A stretch of DNA of 64,000 nt from Streptomyces phaeofaciens (GCF_014648915.1 NZ_BMSA01000017.1:124001-188000); one strand, 5' to 3'. Counted from the first letter of the stretch, positions 25,324-34,073 are shown. Made by a program: numbers and translations. Notes: a model not told the origin generated them from the letters alone.

Positions 25324-26043
25324 TCACCCCGGGGGCCACGGGGCCGCCCGGTACACGTCCAGCCGCCCGCACATCCCGAACTTCCCGCGCCGCGAAGGCC
25401 GTTCGGCCCGTACGGCGGCCTCGGCGAGGTGGGAGACGTCTCCCTCCGCCAGCCGGTCGAGCTGCTCGCCCGTGGCCTCCGCGGCCGCCAGCGCACCGTG
25501 CCGCCAGCGCTCACGCCACGCGTCGAGCCGGGGCCGTACGAGCGCGGCGGCCGCGCGGTGGAAGGCGGGCAGCCCCTCGGGGGACCCGCGCAGCGCCCGG
25601 TAGCCCTCCAGGGCGAGGTCGCGGCGGGCGCGGGCGATCCGGGCCTGCTCCTCCTCCGGCGCGTCGGCCGGGATCGTGGTCGCGGAGGCGTAGGTCTCCG
25701 GGTCGGCCAGGTGCTCCGGGGGCAGGGTGAGAACCGCGTCGCCCGCCTCCGGGAGCCCGCTGTTCTGCATCAGGACGGTGATCCGCAGTCCGTCCTCGTC
25801 GACCAGCCGGTGGACGGTGCCCGGGGTGAACCAGGCGACCGTGCCGGGCGTGAGCGGCGTGACCTCGTACCCGGAGGCGGTCAGGGTCTGCACCGCGCCC
25901 CGGCCGCCCGTGACGACGTACCCCTCCGAACAGGCCAGGTGCATATGGGGCGTTCCGCCGCGCAGGCCGTCGGCGGCCGGCCAGTCGTACACGCACAGGT
26001 GCGAGACGGCGACTCCGCCGGGCAGACCGCCGTACACGCTCAC
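25324..26043 (-). CDS. Cupin-domain protein, third gene of a sugar-type operon
   Basis: 239 aa. The N-terminal half is a cupin with metal-ligand His residues in TPHMHLACSEGYVV and a matching second motif PGTVAWFTPGTVHRLVDEDG. The C-terminal half is helical (ARIARARRDLALEGYRAL) with no named domain. GTG 26043 overlaps the DUF6807 stop (GTGA), implying translational coupling. Together with Gfo/Idh/MocA and DUF6807 it probably serves degradation of an unusual sugar or polyol; cupins in such operons are often isomerases or oxygenases. Confidence 0.8.
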   Translation of the reverse strand: MSVYGGLPGGVAVSHLCVYDWPAADGLRGGTPHMHLACSEGYVVTGGRGAVQTLTASGYEVTPLTPGTVAWFTPGTVHRLVDEDGLRITVLMQNSGLPEAGDAVLTLPPEHLADPETYASATTIPADAPEEEQARIARARRDLALEGYRALRGSPEGLPAFHRAAAALVRPRLDAWRERWRHGALAAAEATGEQLDRLAEGDVSHLAEAAVRAERPSRRGKFGMCGRLDVYRAAPWPPG

Positions 26044-26969
26044 CACGGGTGCGTCTGAAGGTACTTGGCGATCTCCTCCCGCTCCCAGGCGCCGTCGGCC
26101 ACGACCACGCGGTAGCGGCGGGTGAGGGTGTCGCCGGGCGCCAGTTCCAGCTCGTCGAAGAACGCCCAGGAGGGGGCGATGCCCGCGAAGGGCTCGTTGC
26201 GGACGAACCAGTGCGCGGGATGGGCGCCGCCGGCACCCGAGTGGTCGTTCTCGGGGGCGTGCGCGACGACGACCGTGGCATGGCCGTCGGCGCCGTCGTG
26301 CTCGCCGGACAGCGCGAGCCAGGGGCTCTGCGAGGCCATGAGGCCGGGGCCCTCGCCGTCGGGGCCGATGATCCGGCCGTCGCGGAAAGAACGCGGGCCG
26401 CGCCAGAACAGGCCGGTGTAGCCGGCCATCTCGCGTCCGGCGGTGGTCGGACTGCCGAAGCGCAGCGGCTCCTCGCGGCGGTTGGTGACGGCACTGGTCC
26501 AGGTCAGTGCCCAGGAGCCGGCGCCCCGGTCGACGTCGTGCACCTCGATCCGGCGCGTCTCCTCGGCCCACAGCTCGCCGCCGTACGGGTGCCAGGTGAG
26601 CCGCTGGGCGATCACCACCCGGTCGCCGTCGGCGGACACCTCGTCGAAGCCGGTGTGCGCCATCGAGCCGACCCGTTCGGGAAGGGCGAGATAGCCCTCG
26701 CCGTGGACGTACGAGTTGCCGCCCCACAGGTTGGCGCCCGACAGATGGGAGGCGGTCAGGGACAGGCCCTTGTGCCAGCGGTGGTCGTTGGGCCGGTAGT
26801 CGGTGACCAGGTCGCCCCGCAGGGTGCGCAGCGGGTGGATGTACGGCCGCGGCGCCTCCCAGGGCGCCTCCGGCCGGTAGACGTAGGCGAGCAGCTCGAC
26901 GCCGGTGGCCGGATCGGTCACCGTGATCCGGTCGCCGTGGGCGTGGACAAGGTGCAGGCCGCCGGTCAT
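26040..26969 (-). CDS. DUF6807 (PmoA-like) family protein
   Basis: 309 aa beta-sandwich protein of the family labelled PmoA/DUF6807, which has no relation to methane monooxygenase activity. Typical segments are RPYIHPLRTLRGDLVTDYRPNDHRWHKGL, GREMAGYTGLFWRGPRSF and HPAHWFVRNEPFAGIAPSWAFFDEL. Several His and Asp residues in the first segment suggest sugar or metal binding, as in aldose-epimerase-like folds. ATG 26969 overlaps the stop of the upstream Gfo/Idh/MocA gene (ATGA). Middle gene of a three-gene coupled operon. Confidence 0.85.
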   Translation of the reverse strand: MTGGLHLVHAHGDRITVTDPATGVELLAYVYRPEAPWEAPRPYIHPLRTLRGDLVTDYRPNDHRWHKGLSLTASHLSGANLWGGNSYVHGEGYLALPERVGSMAHTGFDEVSADGDRVVIAQRLTWHPYGGELWAEETRRIEVHDVDRGAGSWALTWTSAVTNRREEPLRFGSPTTAGREMAGYTGLFWRGPRSFRDGRIIGPDGEGPGLMASQSPWLALSGEHDGADGHATVVVAHAPENDHSGAGGAHPAHWFVRNEPFAGIAPSWAFFDELELAPGDTLTRRYRVVVADGAWEREEIAKYLQTHPW

Positions 26970-28132
26970 GCGGACACCTCCGCGGGCGTCGCGGCCCCGG
27001 CCGGCGCCCAGCCGGCGGCGCCGCCGTGCAGGGCGGTGTAGTACGGGTCGCCGGGGCCGATCTCCCCGCGCACGACCGTGGTGTCCGTGAACGCGGACTT
27101 GTAGAGCGAGGTGATCAGCTCCAGGCTGGTGCGCCCGTCCGCGCCGCTGCTGCGAGGCCGCTGTCCGGCGCGCATGCAGGCGACCAGCTCGCGCAGCTGG
27201 GCCAGGTGCGAGCTGGGCACGTCCGGTCCGAAGTCCCGCCAGGCGGCCACCTCGTCGCCGGTGGCGTCCGGGGCCGGGGTGATCCGCCAGTCGGCGTTGG
27301 AGTGGCCGTAGAGGTGGGTCAGCTCGACGGTGGCGCGCTCGCAGTCGATGCGGATGCGGCTGACCTCGTCGGGGCTCAGGACGCTGTTGACGACCGTCGC
27401 CATGGTGCCGTTCTCGAAGCGGAGCAGGGCGGTGGAGACGTCCTCGGTCTCGACGTCGTGGACGAGCCGGCCGGCCATGGCGCGCACCTCGCTCCACGGT
27501 CCGAGCAGGTCCAGCAGGAGGTCCATCTGGTGGATGCCGTGGCCCATGGCGGGACCGCCGCCCTCGGTCCGCCAGCGGCCGCGCCAGGGCACGGCGTAGT
27601 ACGCGGTGTCGCGGTACCAGGTGGTCTGGCAGTGCGCGACGAGCGGCCGGCCGAGGGCCCCCTCGGCGAGCAGCCGCCGCACGTGCCGGGTCCCGGAGCC
27701 GAACCGGTGCTGGAAGACGATCGAGGAGTACGGCCCGCTCTCCGCCCCCTCCTGCGCCTGTACGGCGTCGTAGTCGGCGAGGGTAGGCACCGGGGGCTTC
27801 TCGCACCACACCCAGGCGCCGGCCCGCAGCGCGGCCACGCTCTGCTCGCGGTGCAGGGTCGGGGGCGTGCAGATGGTCACCAGGTCGGGGCGCTGCTCGG
27901 CGAGCATCCGCTCCAGATCGGTGTAGGCGTGCGGAACCCCGCCTTCCGCGCAGAAGGTCTCGACCGCCTTGGCATCGATGTCGACGGCCGCGACGACCTC
28001 GGTCTCGCCCTCCGCCGCGAGCTGCTGAAGGGCGGGCAGGTGGGAGCCTCGGCCGATGGCGCCGGTGCCGATCACGGCGGCCCGGATCCGGCGGCCGGCG
28101 AGCGGGGGTGGCGGCGGAGTGGACGGGGACAT
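26966..28132 (-). CDS. Gfo/Idh/MocA-family NAD(P)-dependent oxidoreductase
   Basis: 388 aa. The Rossmann domain shows AAVIGTGAIGRGSHLPALQ and the EKPP motif (WCEKPPVPTLADYD), whose Lys is catalytic. The C-terminal alpha/beta domain contains GHGIHQMDLLLDLLG with the active His. The family oxidises sugars and sugar derivatives at C-3, inositols or glucosides. ATG 28132; GGAGGAG lies about 14 bases upstream, rather far. First gene of the operon, about 85 bp downstream of a LacI-type operator, so expression is likely induced by a sugar. Confidence 0.9.
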   Translation of the reverse strand: MSPSTPPPPPLAGRRIRAAVIGTGAIGRGSHLPALQQLAAEGETEVVAAVDIDAKAVETFCAEGGVPHAYTDLERMLAEQRPDLVTICTPPTLHREQSVAALRAGAWVWCEKPPVPTLADYDAVQAQEGAESGPYSSIVFQHRFGSGTRHVRRLLAEGALGRPLVAHCQTTWYRDTAYYAVPWRGRWRTEGGGPAMGHGIHQMDLLLDLLGPWSEVRAMAGRLVHDVETEDVSTALLRFENGTMATVVNSVLSPDEVSRIRIDCERATVELTHLYGHSNADWRITPAPDATGDEVAAWRDFGPDVPSSHLAQLRELVACMRAGQRPRSSGADGRTSLELITSLYKSAFTDTTVVRGEIGPGDPYYTALHGGAAGWAPAGAATPAEVSA

Positions 28133-28455
28133 GGGCGTGATCAGCACTCCTCCGACGGACGGCCGATGGGCCGGTGAGCGGTAGACGGGGGGCGAGCGCC
28201 GAAGCCACGCTCGCAGCAAGCGCTTTCCCCTCGGCAGCAAAGTAAGCGCCACGGACCTGGCCGGTCAACCATCGGGGCACGGCGGGTGGACCCGGCGGCC
28301 ACCGCCCCCACCTGCGGGGGCGCCGACTGCGAAGCCCCTGTGGCGAGGCTGTCACACAGGACCGCTACCCTTCCTTTGCACACCCTTGATCACACGCGCG
28401 GCGGCCTGTTCGCCTCCGCCGCACTCTCCGATCGGCGCTTGGACTCCTTAACCTC
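28133..28455. other. Divergent promoter region, sugar operon / uppP
   Basis: 323 bp with no gene. The left part carries the LacI-type operator and the sugar-operon leader. The right part should contain the uppP promoter; no clear ribosome site precedes the uppP ATG. Confidence 0.5.
28216..28227. promoter_or_regulatory. LacI/GalR-type operator (GCAAGCGCTTTC)
   Basis: Palindromic core AAGCGCTT with the central CG step typical of LacI-family operators (GAAAGCGCTTGC on the minus strand). It lies about 85-95 bp upstream of the Gfo/Idh/MocA start. No LacI gene is in the window, so the regulator would act from elsewhere. Confidence 0.7.
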
Positions 28456-29334
28456 ATGTCTTGGTTTGAATCCCTCATCCTCGGACTCGTCCAGGGGCTG
28501 ACCGAGTTCCTCCCCGTCTCCTCCAGCGCGCATCTGCGGCTGACCGCGGCCTTCTCGGGCTGGGAGGACCCCGGGGCCGCCTTCACGGCGATCACCCAGA
28601 TCGGCACAGAGGCAGCGGTGCTGATCTACTTCCGCAAGGACATCGGGCGGATCATCTCCGCGTGGACCCGCTCGCTCTTCGACAGTTCGGTCCGCAAGAA
28701 GGACCAGGACGCCAAGATGGGCTGGCTGGTGATCGTCGGCTCGATCCCGATCGGTGTCCTGGGCGTCACGCTCAAGGACCAGATCGAGGGCCCGTTCCGC
28801 GATCTGCGGATCACCGCGACCATGCTCGTCGTGATCGGCATCGTGATCGGCATCGCCGACCGGCTGGCGGCCCGCGACGAGAAGGGCGGGCGCCACCGCG
28901 CGCCCAAGCAGCGCAAGGCGCTGGAGGACCTCGGCGTCAAGGACGGCCTGATATTCGGCCTCTGCCAGGCCTGCGCCCTCATCCCGGGCGTCTCCCGCTC
29001 CGGCGCCACCATCAGCGGCGGTCTCTTCATGGGCTACCGGCGCGAGGCGGCGGCCCGCTACTCCTTCCTCCTCGCCATCCCGGCCGTCCTGGCCTCCGGC
29101 GTCTTCGAGCTGAAGGACGCGGTGGAGGGCGGCCACGTGGACTGGGGGCCGACGGCCTTCGCGACGGTGATCGCGTTCGGCTCCGGGTACGCCGTCATCG
29201 CCTGGTTCATGAAGTACATCAGCACCAAGTCCTTCATGCCGTTCGTCTACTACCGCGTCGTCCTCGGCATCGTGATCATCGGCCTCGTCGCCATGGGCGT
29301 CCTCAGCCCGCACGCGGCGGAGTCGGCCGGCTGA
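28456..29334 (+). CDS. uppP: Undecaprenyl-diphosphatase (BacA family)
   Basis: 292 aa, about eight membrane helices. Both family motifs are present: GLTEFLPVSSSAHL at residues 14-27 and ALIPGVSRSGATISGG near residue 180. These supply the Glu, Ser and Arg residues that hydrolyse undecaprenyl diphosphate to the monophosphate, recycling the cell-wall lipid carrier and giving bacitracin tolerance. ATG 28456. Divergent from the sugar operon and followed after 13 bp by a DUF1877 gene. Confidence 0.95.
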   Translation: MSWFESLILGLVQGLTEFLPVSSSAHLRLTAAFSGWEDPGAAFTAITQIGTEAAVLIYFRKDIGRIISAWTRSLFDSSVRKKDQDAKMGWLVIVGSIPIGVLGVTLKDQIEGPFRDLRITATMLVVIGIVIGIADRLAARDEKGGRHRAPKQRKALEDLGVKDGLIFGLCQACALIPGVSRSGATISGGLFMGYRREAAARYSFLLAIPAVLASGVFELKDAVEGGHVDWGPTAFATVIAFGSGYAVIAWFMKYISTKSFMPFVYYRVVLGIVIIGLVAMGVLSPHAAESAG

Positions 29335-29347
29335 CCCACCGCCCGCG

Positions 29348-29863
29348 TTGGCCCTCACCCAGCAGCTGGCACGCGTCTCCCCGGCCTGTCTGGAGCGCTG
29401 CCGCGAGTCGGCGCTCGACACACCGGGCGCCGCACCGGGCTGGGACCCCCCGGACACCGACCTCCTCGACACGGACTGGGGGGTGTGGGGCCTCCTCTGG
29501 TACGCCCGCCGCACGGGCGTCGCCGAGGGCCTGACCGCCCCGATCGCGCGGGCCGTCGACGGCGACCCGGGCGGGGACGTCGGCTTCCTCGACCACGACG
29601 AGGTGTACGACGGCTTCGGAGATCCACCCCGGCTGCTGACGGCGCAGTCCGTGCGCGAGGTGACCCGGGCCCTGGACGGCATCGACCTCGACACCCTCCT
29701 CACCGACCTGCCCGCCTCTCCCGCCGAGGCGGCGCGGGCCTGCGGATTCCGGGGGTTCGACGGCGATGTACGGGAGTACCTCGTCCGGCACTTCCACGCA
29801 CTGCGGGAGTTCTACCGCGAGGCGGCGCGGCGCGGGCTGTGCGTCGTGGTCTGGATCGACTGA
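29348..29863 (+). CDS. DUF1877 (YfbM-like) protein
   Basis: 171 aa. The conserved DUF1877 parts are ALTQQLARVSPACLERCRE at the start, the LLDTDWGVWGLLWYARRTG block, and DGDVREYLVRHFHALREFYREAARRG near the end. The family is cytoplasmic and of unknown function, often linked to immunity loci. TTG 29348 is the only start in frame that gives the full N-terminus. It follows uppP by 13 bp and is probably co-transcribed. Confidence 0.8.
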   Translation: MALTQQLARVSPACLERCRESALDTPGAAPGWDPPDTDLLDTDWGVWGLLWYARRTGVAEGLTAPIARAVDGDPGGDVGFLDHDEVYDGFGDPPRLLTAQSVREVTRALDGIDLDTLLTDLPASPAEAARACGFRGFDGDVREYLVRHFHALREFYREAARRGLCVVVWID

Positions 29864-29883
29864 CGTCCCGGCGGACAGCCACC

Positions 29884-29954
29884 GCATCGCCGGACACGGC
29901 GAGGGCCGGGCCGGGGCCAGGCATCGCCGGGCACGGCGAGGGCCGGGCCGGGGC
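29884..29954. repeat. 34-bp direct repeat, two copies, 37-bp period
   Basis: Copies at 29884-29917 and 29921-29954 differ by one base and begin GCATCGCCGG(A/G)CACGGCGAG. Each contains the small hairpin-like GCCGG/CCGGGC content, so they may also act as a terminator region after DUF1877. Confidence 0.8.
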
Positions 29955-30068
29955 TACGCCGGGCCGAACCGGGCCCGGGCCGGTTGATCGATCAGCCGTG
30001 ACCAAGCCCATACGGTCTGCGTAGCCGGCCGGTAGCGCGCTGTCAGTGCTTGCCCCTAGGCTTGGCCC

Positions 30069-30248
30069 ATGTCCCCCAGTTCTGACGCCCCTGGTTCCGC
30101 GCGGTCCGCAGCCGAGTTAAACGAGCGGATCCGGGCCCTCTGGCTGCGCGCGGGCGGCTCGCTGTCGGCCACGGAGCGGGTCGAATACGAGCTGTTGGTG
30201 GTCGAGTGGGCCGAGGCGATCCGCGGCGAGGTCGTGGCGGCGGCCTGA
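30069..30248 (+). CDS. 59-aa helical protein with a TTA codon
   Basis: Short ORF with strong third-position G/C bias except for codon 17, which is TTA (30117-30119), the rare Leu codon read by bldA tRNA. The product begins MSPSSDAPGSARSAAELN and continues ERIRALWLRAGG and ATERVEYELLVVEWAEAIRGEVV, which looks like two amphipathic helices rich in Glu and Arg. I do not recognise a named family. A strong hairpin follows 11 bp after the stop, supporting a real transcription unit. TTA implies translation mainly late, when bldA tRNA is abundant. Confidence 0.75.
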   Translation: MSPSSDAPGSARSAAELNERIRALWLRAGGSLSATERVEYELLVVEWAEAIRGEVVAAA

Positions 30249-30259
30249 GGCCACAGCCG

Positions 30260-30290
30260 CGACATGAGGCCGGGGCCCGGCCTCATGTCG
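30260..30290 (+). terminator. Long perfect hairpin after the 59-aa gene
   Basis: CGACATGAGGCCGGG and its exact inverse around a single G, starting 11 bp past the stop codon. A 15-bp complementary stem (with a shorter practical loop) makes this one of the strongest terminators in the window. Confidence 0.8.
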
Positions 30291-30712
30291 GGTCCGTATG
30301 TCGAGTCCGTGGGCTTCGGCGAGACAGGCCTCCAGGTCCCGCGGAGCGCACCCGGCACATGCCGCACCCGCCGCACACGCCGCGCACCACGGCCGAGACA
30401 GCGGCGCGAGGCCTGGCCCGCCGCTCTCAGAGCCCCCGCGGCAGGCGCCAGTACTGGCGCCCCCTGCCCTCCCTGGCGGAGCACGTCCCGGCCCTGCACG
30501 ACCGGGCGCGCGCCCTGGCCGCCGGCGACAGCCACCGGCGCCCGCGCGCGGTCGACACGCTCGTCTTCCGGGGCGAGGACTTCGTCGGCCTTCTCCAACG
30601 GCTCGAAGGGCGGGTCGGCGGCCGCTTCCGCGGCCTGCGGTCCTGGGGTCCTTGCGGTCCTGGGGTCCTTGCGGTCCTGCGGTCCTGCGGTCCGCCCTCC
30701 CCGCGCCGCCCG
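30291..30712. other. Gap with a possible broken small gene and a GGTCCT repeat
   Basis: 422 bp. A plus-strand frame from ATG 30360 has near-perfect third-position G/C for about 85 codons (RQYWRPLPSLAEHVPALHD, AVDTLVFRGEDFVGLLQRL). It then enters a tandem run of (C)GGTCCTGGGGTCCTTG units at 30640-30695 and has no stop before running antisense through the next gene. It may be a gene whose end was destroyed by repeat expansion. No domain is recognised. Confidence 0.35.
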
Positions 30713-31891
30713 CTACGACGGTACGGCGACCCCGGCCAGCGAGTCGTCGGCCTCGGGACCCTCCCGGTCCGCAACCCCGTCGGGCCCCACGGTCGCCGCA
30801 GTCGCCGCGGGCTCCCCGGGCTCCGCCGACGGATCGGTGAGCTGTTCGCGGACGTAGTTCCAGACCACGGCGACGATCGCGGCGATCGGTACGGCGAGCA
30901 GGCTGCCCACGATGCCCGCCAGGCTGCCGCCCAGGGTGACCGCCAGCAGGATCACCGCCGCATGCAGACCGAGACCACGGCTCTGGATCATCGGCTGGAA
31001 CACATTGCCCTCCAGCTGCTGCACCACGACGATGATCCCCAGCACGATCAGCGCGTCCGTGGGCCCGTTCGACACCAGCGCGATGAGAACCGCCACGAAG
31101 CCCGCGAACAGCGCGCCCACGATCGGCACGAACGCGGAAACGAAGGTCAGCACGGCCAACGGCAGCACCAACGGGATCCCCAGGACCCACAGACCGATGC
31201 CGATGAAGACGGCGTCGAGCAGCCCGACGAGCGCCTGGGAGCGCACGAACGCGCCCAGCGTGTTCCAGCCGCGCTCGGCCACGATCGGGACGTCGACGGC
31301 GAGGCGGCCGGGCAGCTGCCGGGTGAGCCACGGCAGGAACCGCGGGCCGTCCTTGAGGAAGAAGAACATCAGGAAGACCGCCAGCACCGCGGTGACCACA
31401 CCGTTGACCACGGTGCCCACGCCCGTGGCGACCGCGGAGACCATGCTGCCGACGCTGCTCTGCACCCTGTCGACCGCGCTGTCGAAAGCCCCGGCGATCT
31501 GGTCGTCACCGATGTTCAGCGGCGGCCCCGAGGCCCACCCGCGCAGCCGCTGGATACCGGCCACCACCCCGTCGGTGAGTTCCCCCGACTGGGAGGCCAC
31601 GGGCACCGCGATCAGCGCCAGAATGCCGCCGACGACCAGGAGGAACAACAGGGTCACGACCGACGCGGCCGGCGCGGGACGCCACCCCCACCGGCGCAGG
31701 GTACGGGTCAGGGGCCAGGTCAGCGTGGTGAGGAACAGGGCGACGACGAGCGGCCACACGACGGACCACATCCGGCCGAGTGCCCACAGCGCCACGGCGA
31801 GCATCACGAGAATCAGCAGCACGTCGATGGAGACACGCGCCGACGCGCGCAGCGCGGCACGGGTTCTCGTGGAACTCAGCTGGGCAGACAT
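30713..31891 (-). CDS. AI-2E/PerM-family permease
   Basis: 392 aa, about eight membrane helices. The family pattern is clear: PLVVALFLTTLTWPLTRTL early, then a soluble segment of about 60 residues. AVFLMFFFLKDGPRFLPWL and the late FVSAFVPIVGALFAGFVAVL and QQLEGNVFQPMIQSRGLGLHAAVILLAV follow. Members are secondary transporters or Na+/H+ antiporters; the autoinducer link is known for only a few. ATG 31891. The acidic C-terminal tail (PSAEPGEPAATAATVGPDG) is cytoplasmic and low in complexity. Confidence 0.9.
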   Translation of the reverse strand: MSAQLSSTRTRAALRASARVSIDVLLILVMLAVALWALGRMWSVVWPLVVALFLTTLTWPLTRTLRRWGWRPAPAASVVTLLFLLVVGGILALIAVPVASQSGELTDGVVAGIQRLRGWASGPPLNIGDDQIAGAFDSAVDRVQSSVGSMVSAVATGVGTVVNGVVTAVLAVFLMFFFLKDGPRFLPWLTRQLPGRLAVDVPIVAERGWNTLGAFVRSQALVGLLDAVFIGIGLWVLGIPLVLPLAVLTFVSAFVPIVGALFAGFVAVLIALVSNGPTDALIVLGIIVVVQQLEGNVFQPMIQSRGLGLHAAVILLAVTLGGSLAGIVGSLLAVPIAAIVAVVWNYVREQLTDPSAEPGEPAATAATVGPDGVADREGPEADDSLAGVAVPS

Positions 31892-32147
31892 GCGGCCCAC
31901 CCTATATTCGGCCAGACGTCCTATCGTTGCAGGCGGGCCACCGTCTCCTCGGCCGCCGGACACGAGCACCCCACGGGCAACAGCCCGTTCGCCCGGTCGA
32001 GTTCACCGGCGAGCACCTGACCGTGGGCAGGTCGCCGCCGTCGAGACGGTCCTCATGCCTCGGGACGCGCGATGCGCAGGGTGTCGCCTACGCTCGAAGG
32101 GAACAGGTTCCCCTGGACCGTGCGAAGCGGTCGCGGAGGTGACAGCC

Positions 32148-32945
32148 ATGCGTGCCTCGCTGTTACAGCTGTCCGTGGACTCGTCGGAGTCCGCCGACGA
32201 GCGCCGCCACAGGGCCGCCTCGCTGGTCCGCGGCCGGGCGGGCGACGATCTCGTGGTCCTGCCGGAACTGTGGACGGCCGGCGCCTGGGCGTACGACCGC
32301 TGGGGCCACGACGCCGAAGGGGTCGACGGCCCCACCGCCGAGGTCATGTCCGCCGCCGCCCGTCGGGCCGGGGCGTGGCTGCACGCCGGATCGATCGTCG
32401 AGCGGGACGAGGACGGGACGCGGTACAACACCGCTCTCCTCTTCGACCGGGAGGGCGAGCTGCGCGGCAGCTATCGCAAGATCCATCGGTACGGCTTCGA
32501 CACCGGTGAGGCGACCATGATGGGCGGCGGCGACGACATCGTCACCGTGCCCACCGACTTCGGGGTGATCGGCCTCGCCATCTGCTACGACCTCCGCTTC
32601 CCCGAACTCTTCCGGGGCCTGCTCGACGCGGGCGCGGAGCTGATCGTGGTGCCTGCCGCATGGCCCGCGGCCCGCCTCAGCCACTGGCAGCTCCTCACCC
32701 GTACGAGGGCCCTGGAGGAGCAGGTCTTCCTCCTGGCCTGCTGCGCGGTAGGCACCCACGGCGGCATGGAGCAGGGCGGACACAGCATGGTCGTCGACCC
32801 CTGGGGAACCGTCCTGGGCGCGGCCGGCACCGCACAGGAGACGGTGACGGTGGATCTCGACATGGCCGAAGTCACCCGAATCCGCACCGACCTCCCCGTG
32901 CTGCGCGACCGAGTCCTCGCCATCGCGGCCCCCGAACACCGGTGA
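32148..32945 (+). CDS. Nitrilase-superfamily (carbon-nitrogen hydrolase) enzyme with a TTA codon
   Basis: 265 aa. The catalytic triad Glu40 (VLPELWTAG), Lys111 (YRKIHRYG) and Cys146 (LAICYDLRFPELFR) is intact. The pattern resembles branch 10 amidases such as omega-amidase or N-carbamyl-type enzymes. ATG 32148 follows GGAGGTGA by 5 bases. Codon 6 is TTA (32163-32165), so translation should depend on the bldA tRNA. With the 59-aa gene 2 kb away, it is one of only two TTA genes I found in the window. Confidence 0.92.
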   Translation: MRASLLQLSVDSSESADERRHRAASLVRGRAGDDLVVLPELWTAGAWAYDRWGHDAEGVDGPTAEVMSAAARRAGAWLHAGSIVERDEDGTRYNTALLFDREGELRGSYRKIHRYGFDTGEATMMGGGDDIVTVPTDFGVIGLAICYDLRFPELFRGLLDAGAELIVVPAAWPAARLSHWQLLTRTRALEEQVFLLACCAVGTHGGMEQGGHSMVVDPWGTVLGAAGTAQETVTVDLDMAEVTRIRTDLPVLRDRVLAIAAPEHR

Positions 32946-33049
32946 ATCGACTCCGTCCGGCCACACCCGCCCACCACCCTCATGCCGGACTGCGCAACCG
33001 TCCGACGCACTCATGTGTCTGATGTGCCATGCGGGCGATGAGGAGATGC

Positions 33050-34002
33050 ATGACCGATCGCTGGGACGTTCCCCCCATAGGTCCGGGCGCCGCGCCCGAG
33101 AAGTGGTTGCCGCGCGTCGGCGTCGTCGGCCTCTCGCGGTCCCAGGTGTGGCGGTGGGCTGCTTCGAGGGGTTCGACGATGGCACCGAGGCCGGTGCGTT
33201 CGCCTGGGTCATGACCTTTTTCGGCGGCCTGCTGATGGGCACCGCGGCCTGGATCGGTCTGATACGCAGGCTGGATCCCGGGTCGAGGCGGGAACGTCGT
33301 CGCCGGATCGCCGTCCGACGTTCCCGGCAAGCGCCCCTGGCTGCCGTGGAACTCACCCATGCGGCCCTCCTCGCGGCCGCCGTGCGCTCCACGGCCGAGC
33401 CGGTACGGCCACGGACCCCGGCGCCCGTGGTCGACGGCCGGGGCCGATTGGCCTGGTGGCGCAACCGCGACCTGCTCGCGGCTTTCGGTCTTCCCCAGAT
33501 CGCCGCCTGGACCGTGTTCACCGCGCTCGCCGGATTCGCTGGCGTGCTGCACATCTTCGGCGGAGTCACACACGGATACTTCTTCCTCGTGTGCTCGGTC
33601 GGCGGCCTGGTGGCCGTCGCGATGGAGAGCAGACTCGCCCGCGGCGTCGCCGGCGTGGCCGACAGCGAGCAGGTACGCCCGATGCGCTGGCTGCTGCTGC
33701 GCGAACCGGACGGGGGCGAGGCCTACATGGTGCTGTACCCGGCCGACGGCGATCCGGACCAGGCGCCGCCCATGCTTCTGCGGCTCGCCAAGAAGCGGCA
33801 GGCCCGACGCCTCCCGTCGGCGGGCGTCGCGGACGTCCGCGGCCTGCTGCGTCCCCGCACCGTGCTGGTCCCCTGGATCGACGGCTCACCCGTGTGGACC
33901 CGCGATCCCGTGACCGCACTCGACCTGACGACTGAGCGCGACCGAGCCCGACTGACCTACCTCAAGGGATCCGAGGCTGACGGCCGAGGTACGACGTCGT
34001 GA
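33050..34002 (+). CDS. Two-helix membrane protein, apparently frameshifted near 33130
   Basis: The best start is ATG 33050 after GAGGAG, giving MTDRWDVPPIGPGAAPEKW and PRVGVVGL in frame 2. The rest of the protein lies in frame 1 from about 33133 (LAVPGVAVGCFEGFDDG, then membrane helix AFAWVMTFFGGLLMGTAAWIG, a Arg-rich loop, a second helix near AAWTVFTALAGFAGVLHIF, and a C-terminal soluble domain with EPDGGEAYMVLYPADGDPDQ). Joining the frames yields one smooth N-terminal helix, so a one-base loss is likely. Without it, translation could begin in frame 1 at ATG 33046 with an Arg-rich N-terminus. No family recognised. Confidence 0.6.
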
Positions 34003-34073
34003 GTACGGACCTCACGCCTGGGGGCATCGAAAATCGGTGGTCTCCTGACCTCGCCGACACCACGCTGTAAGCC

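Noticed and set aside
26040..26969. Particulate methane monooxygenase subunit
   Set aside because: The PmoA label on this family is historical; there are no membrane helices or PmoB/PmoC partners, and the context is sugar catabolism.
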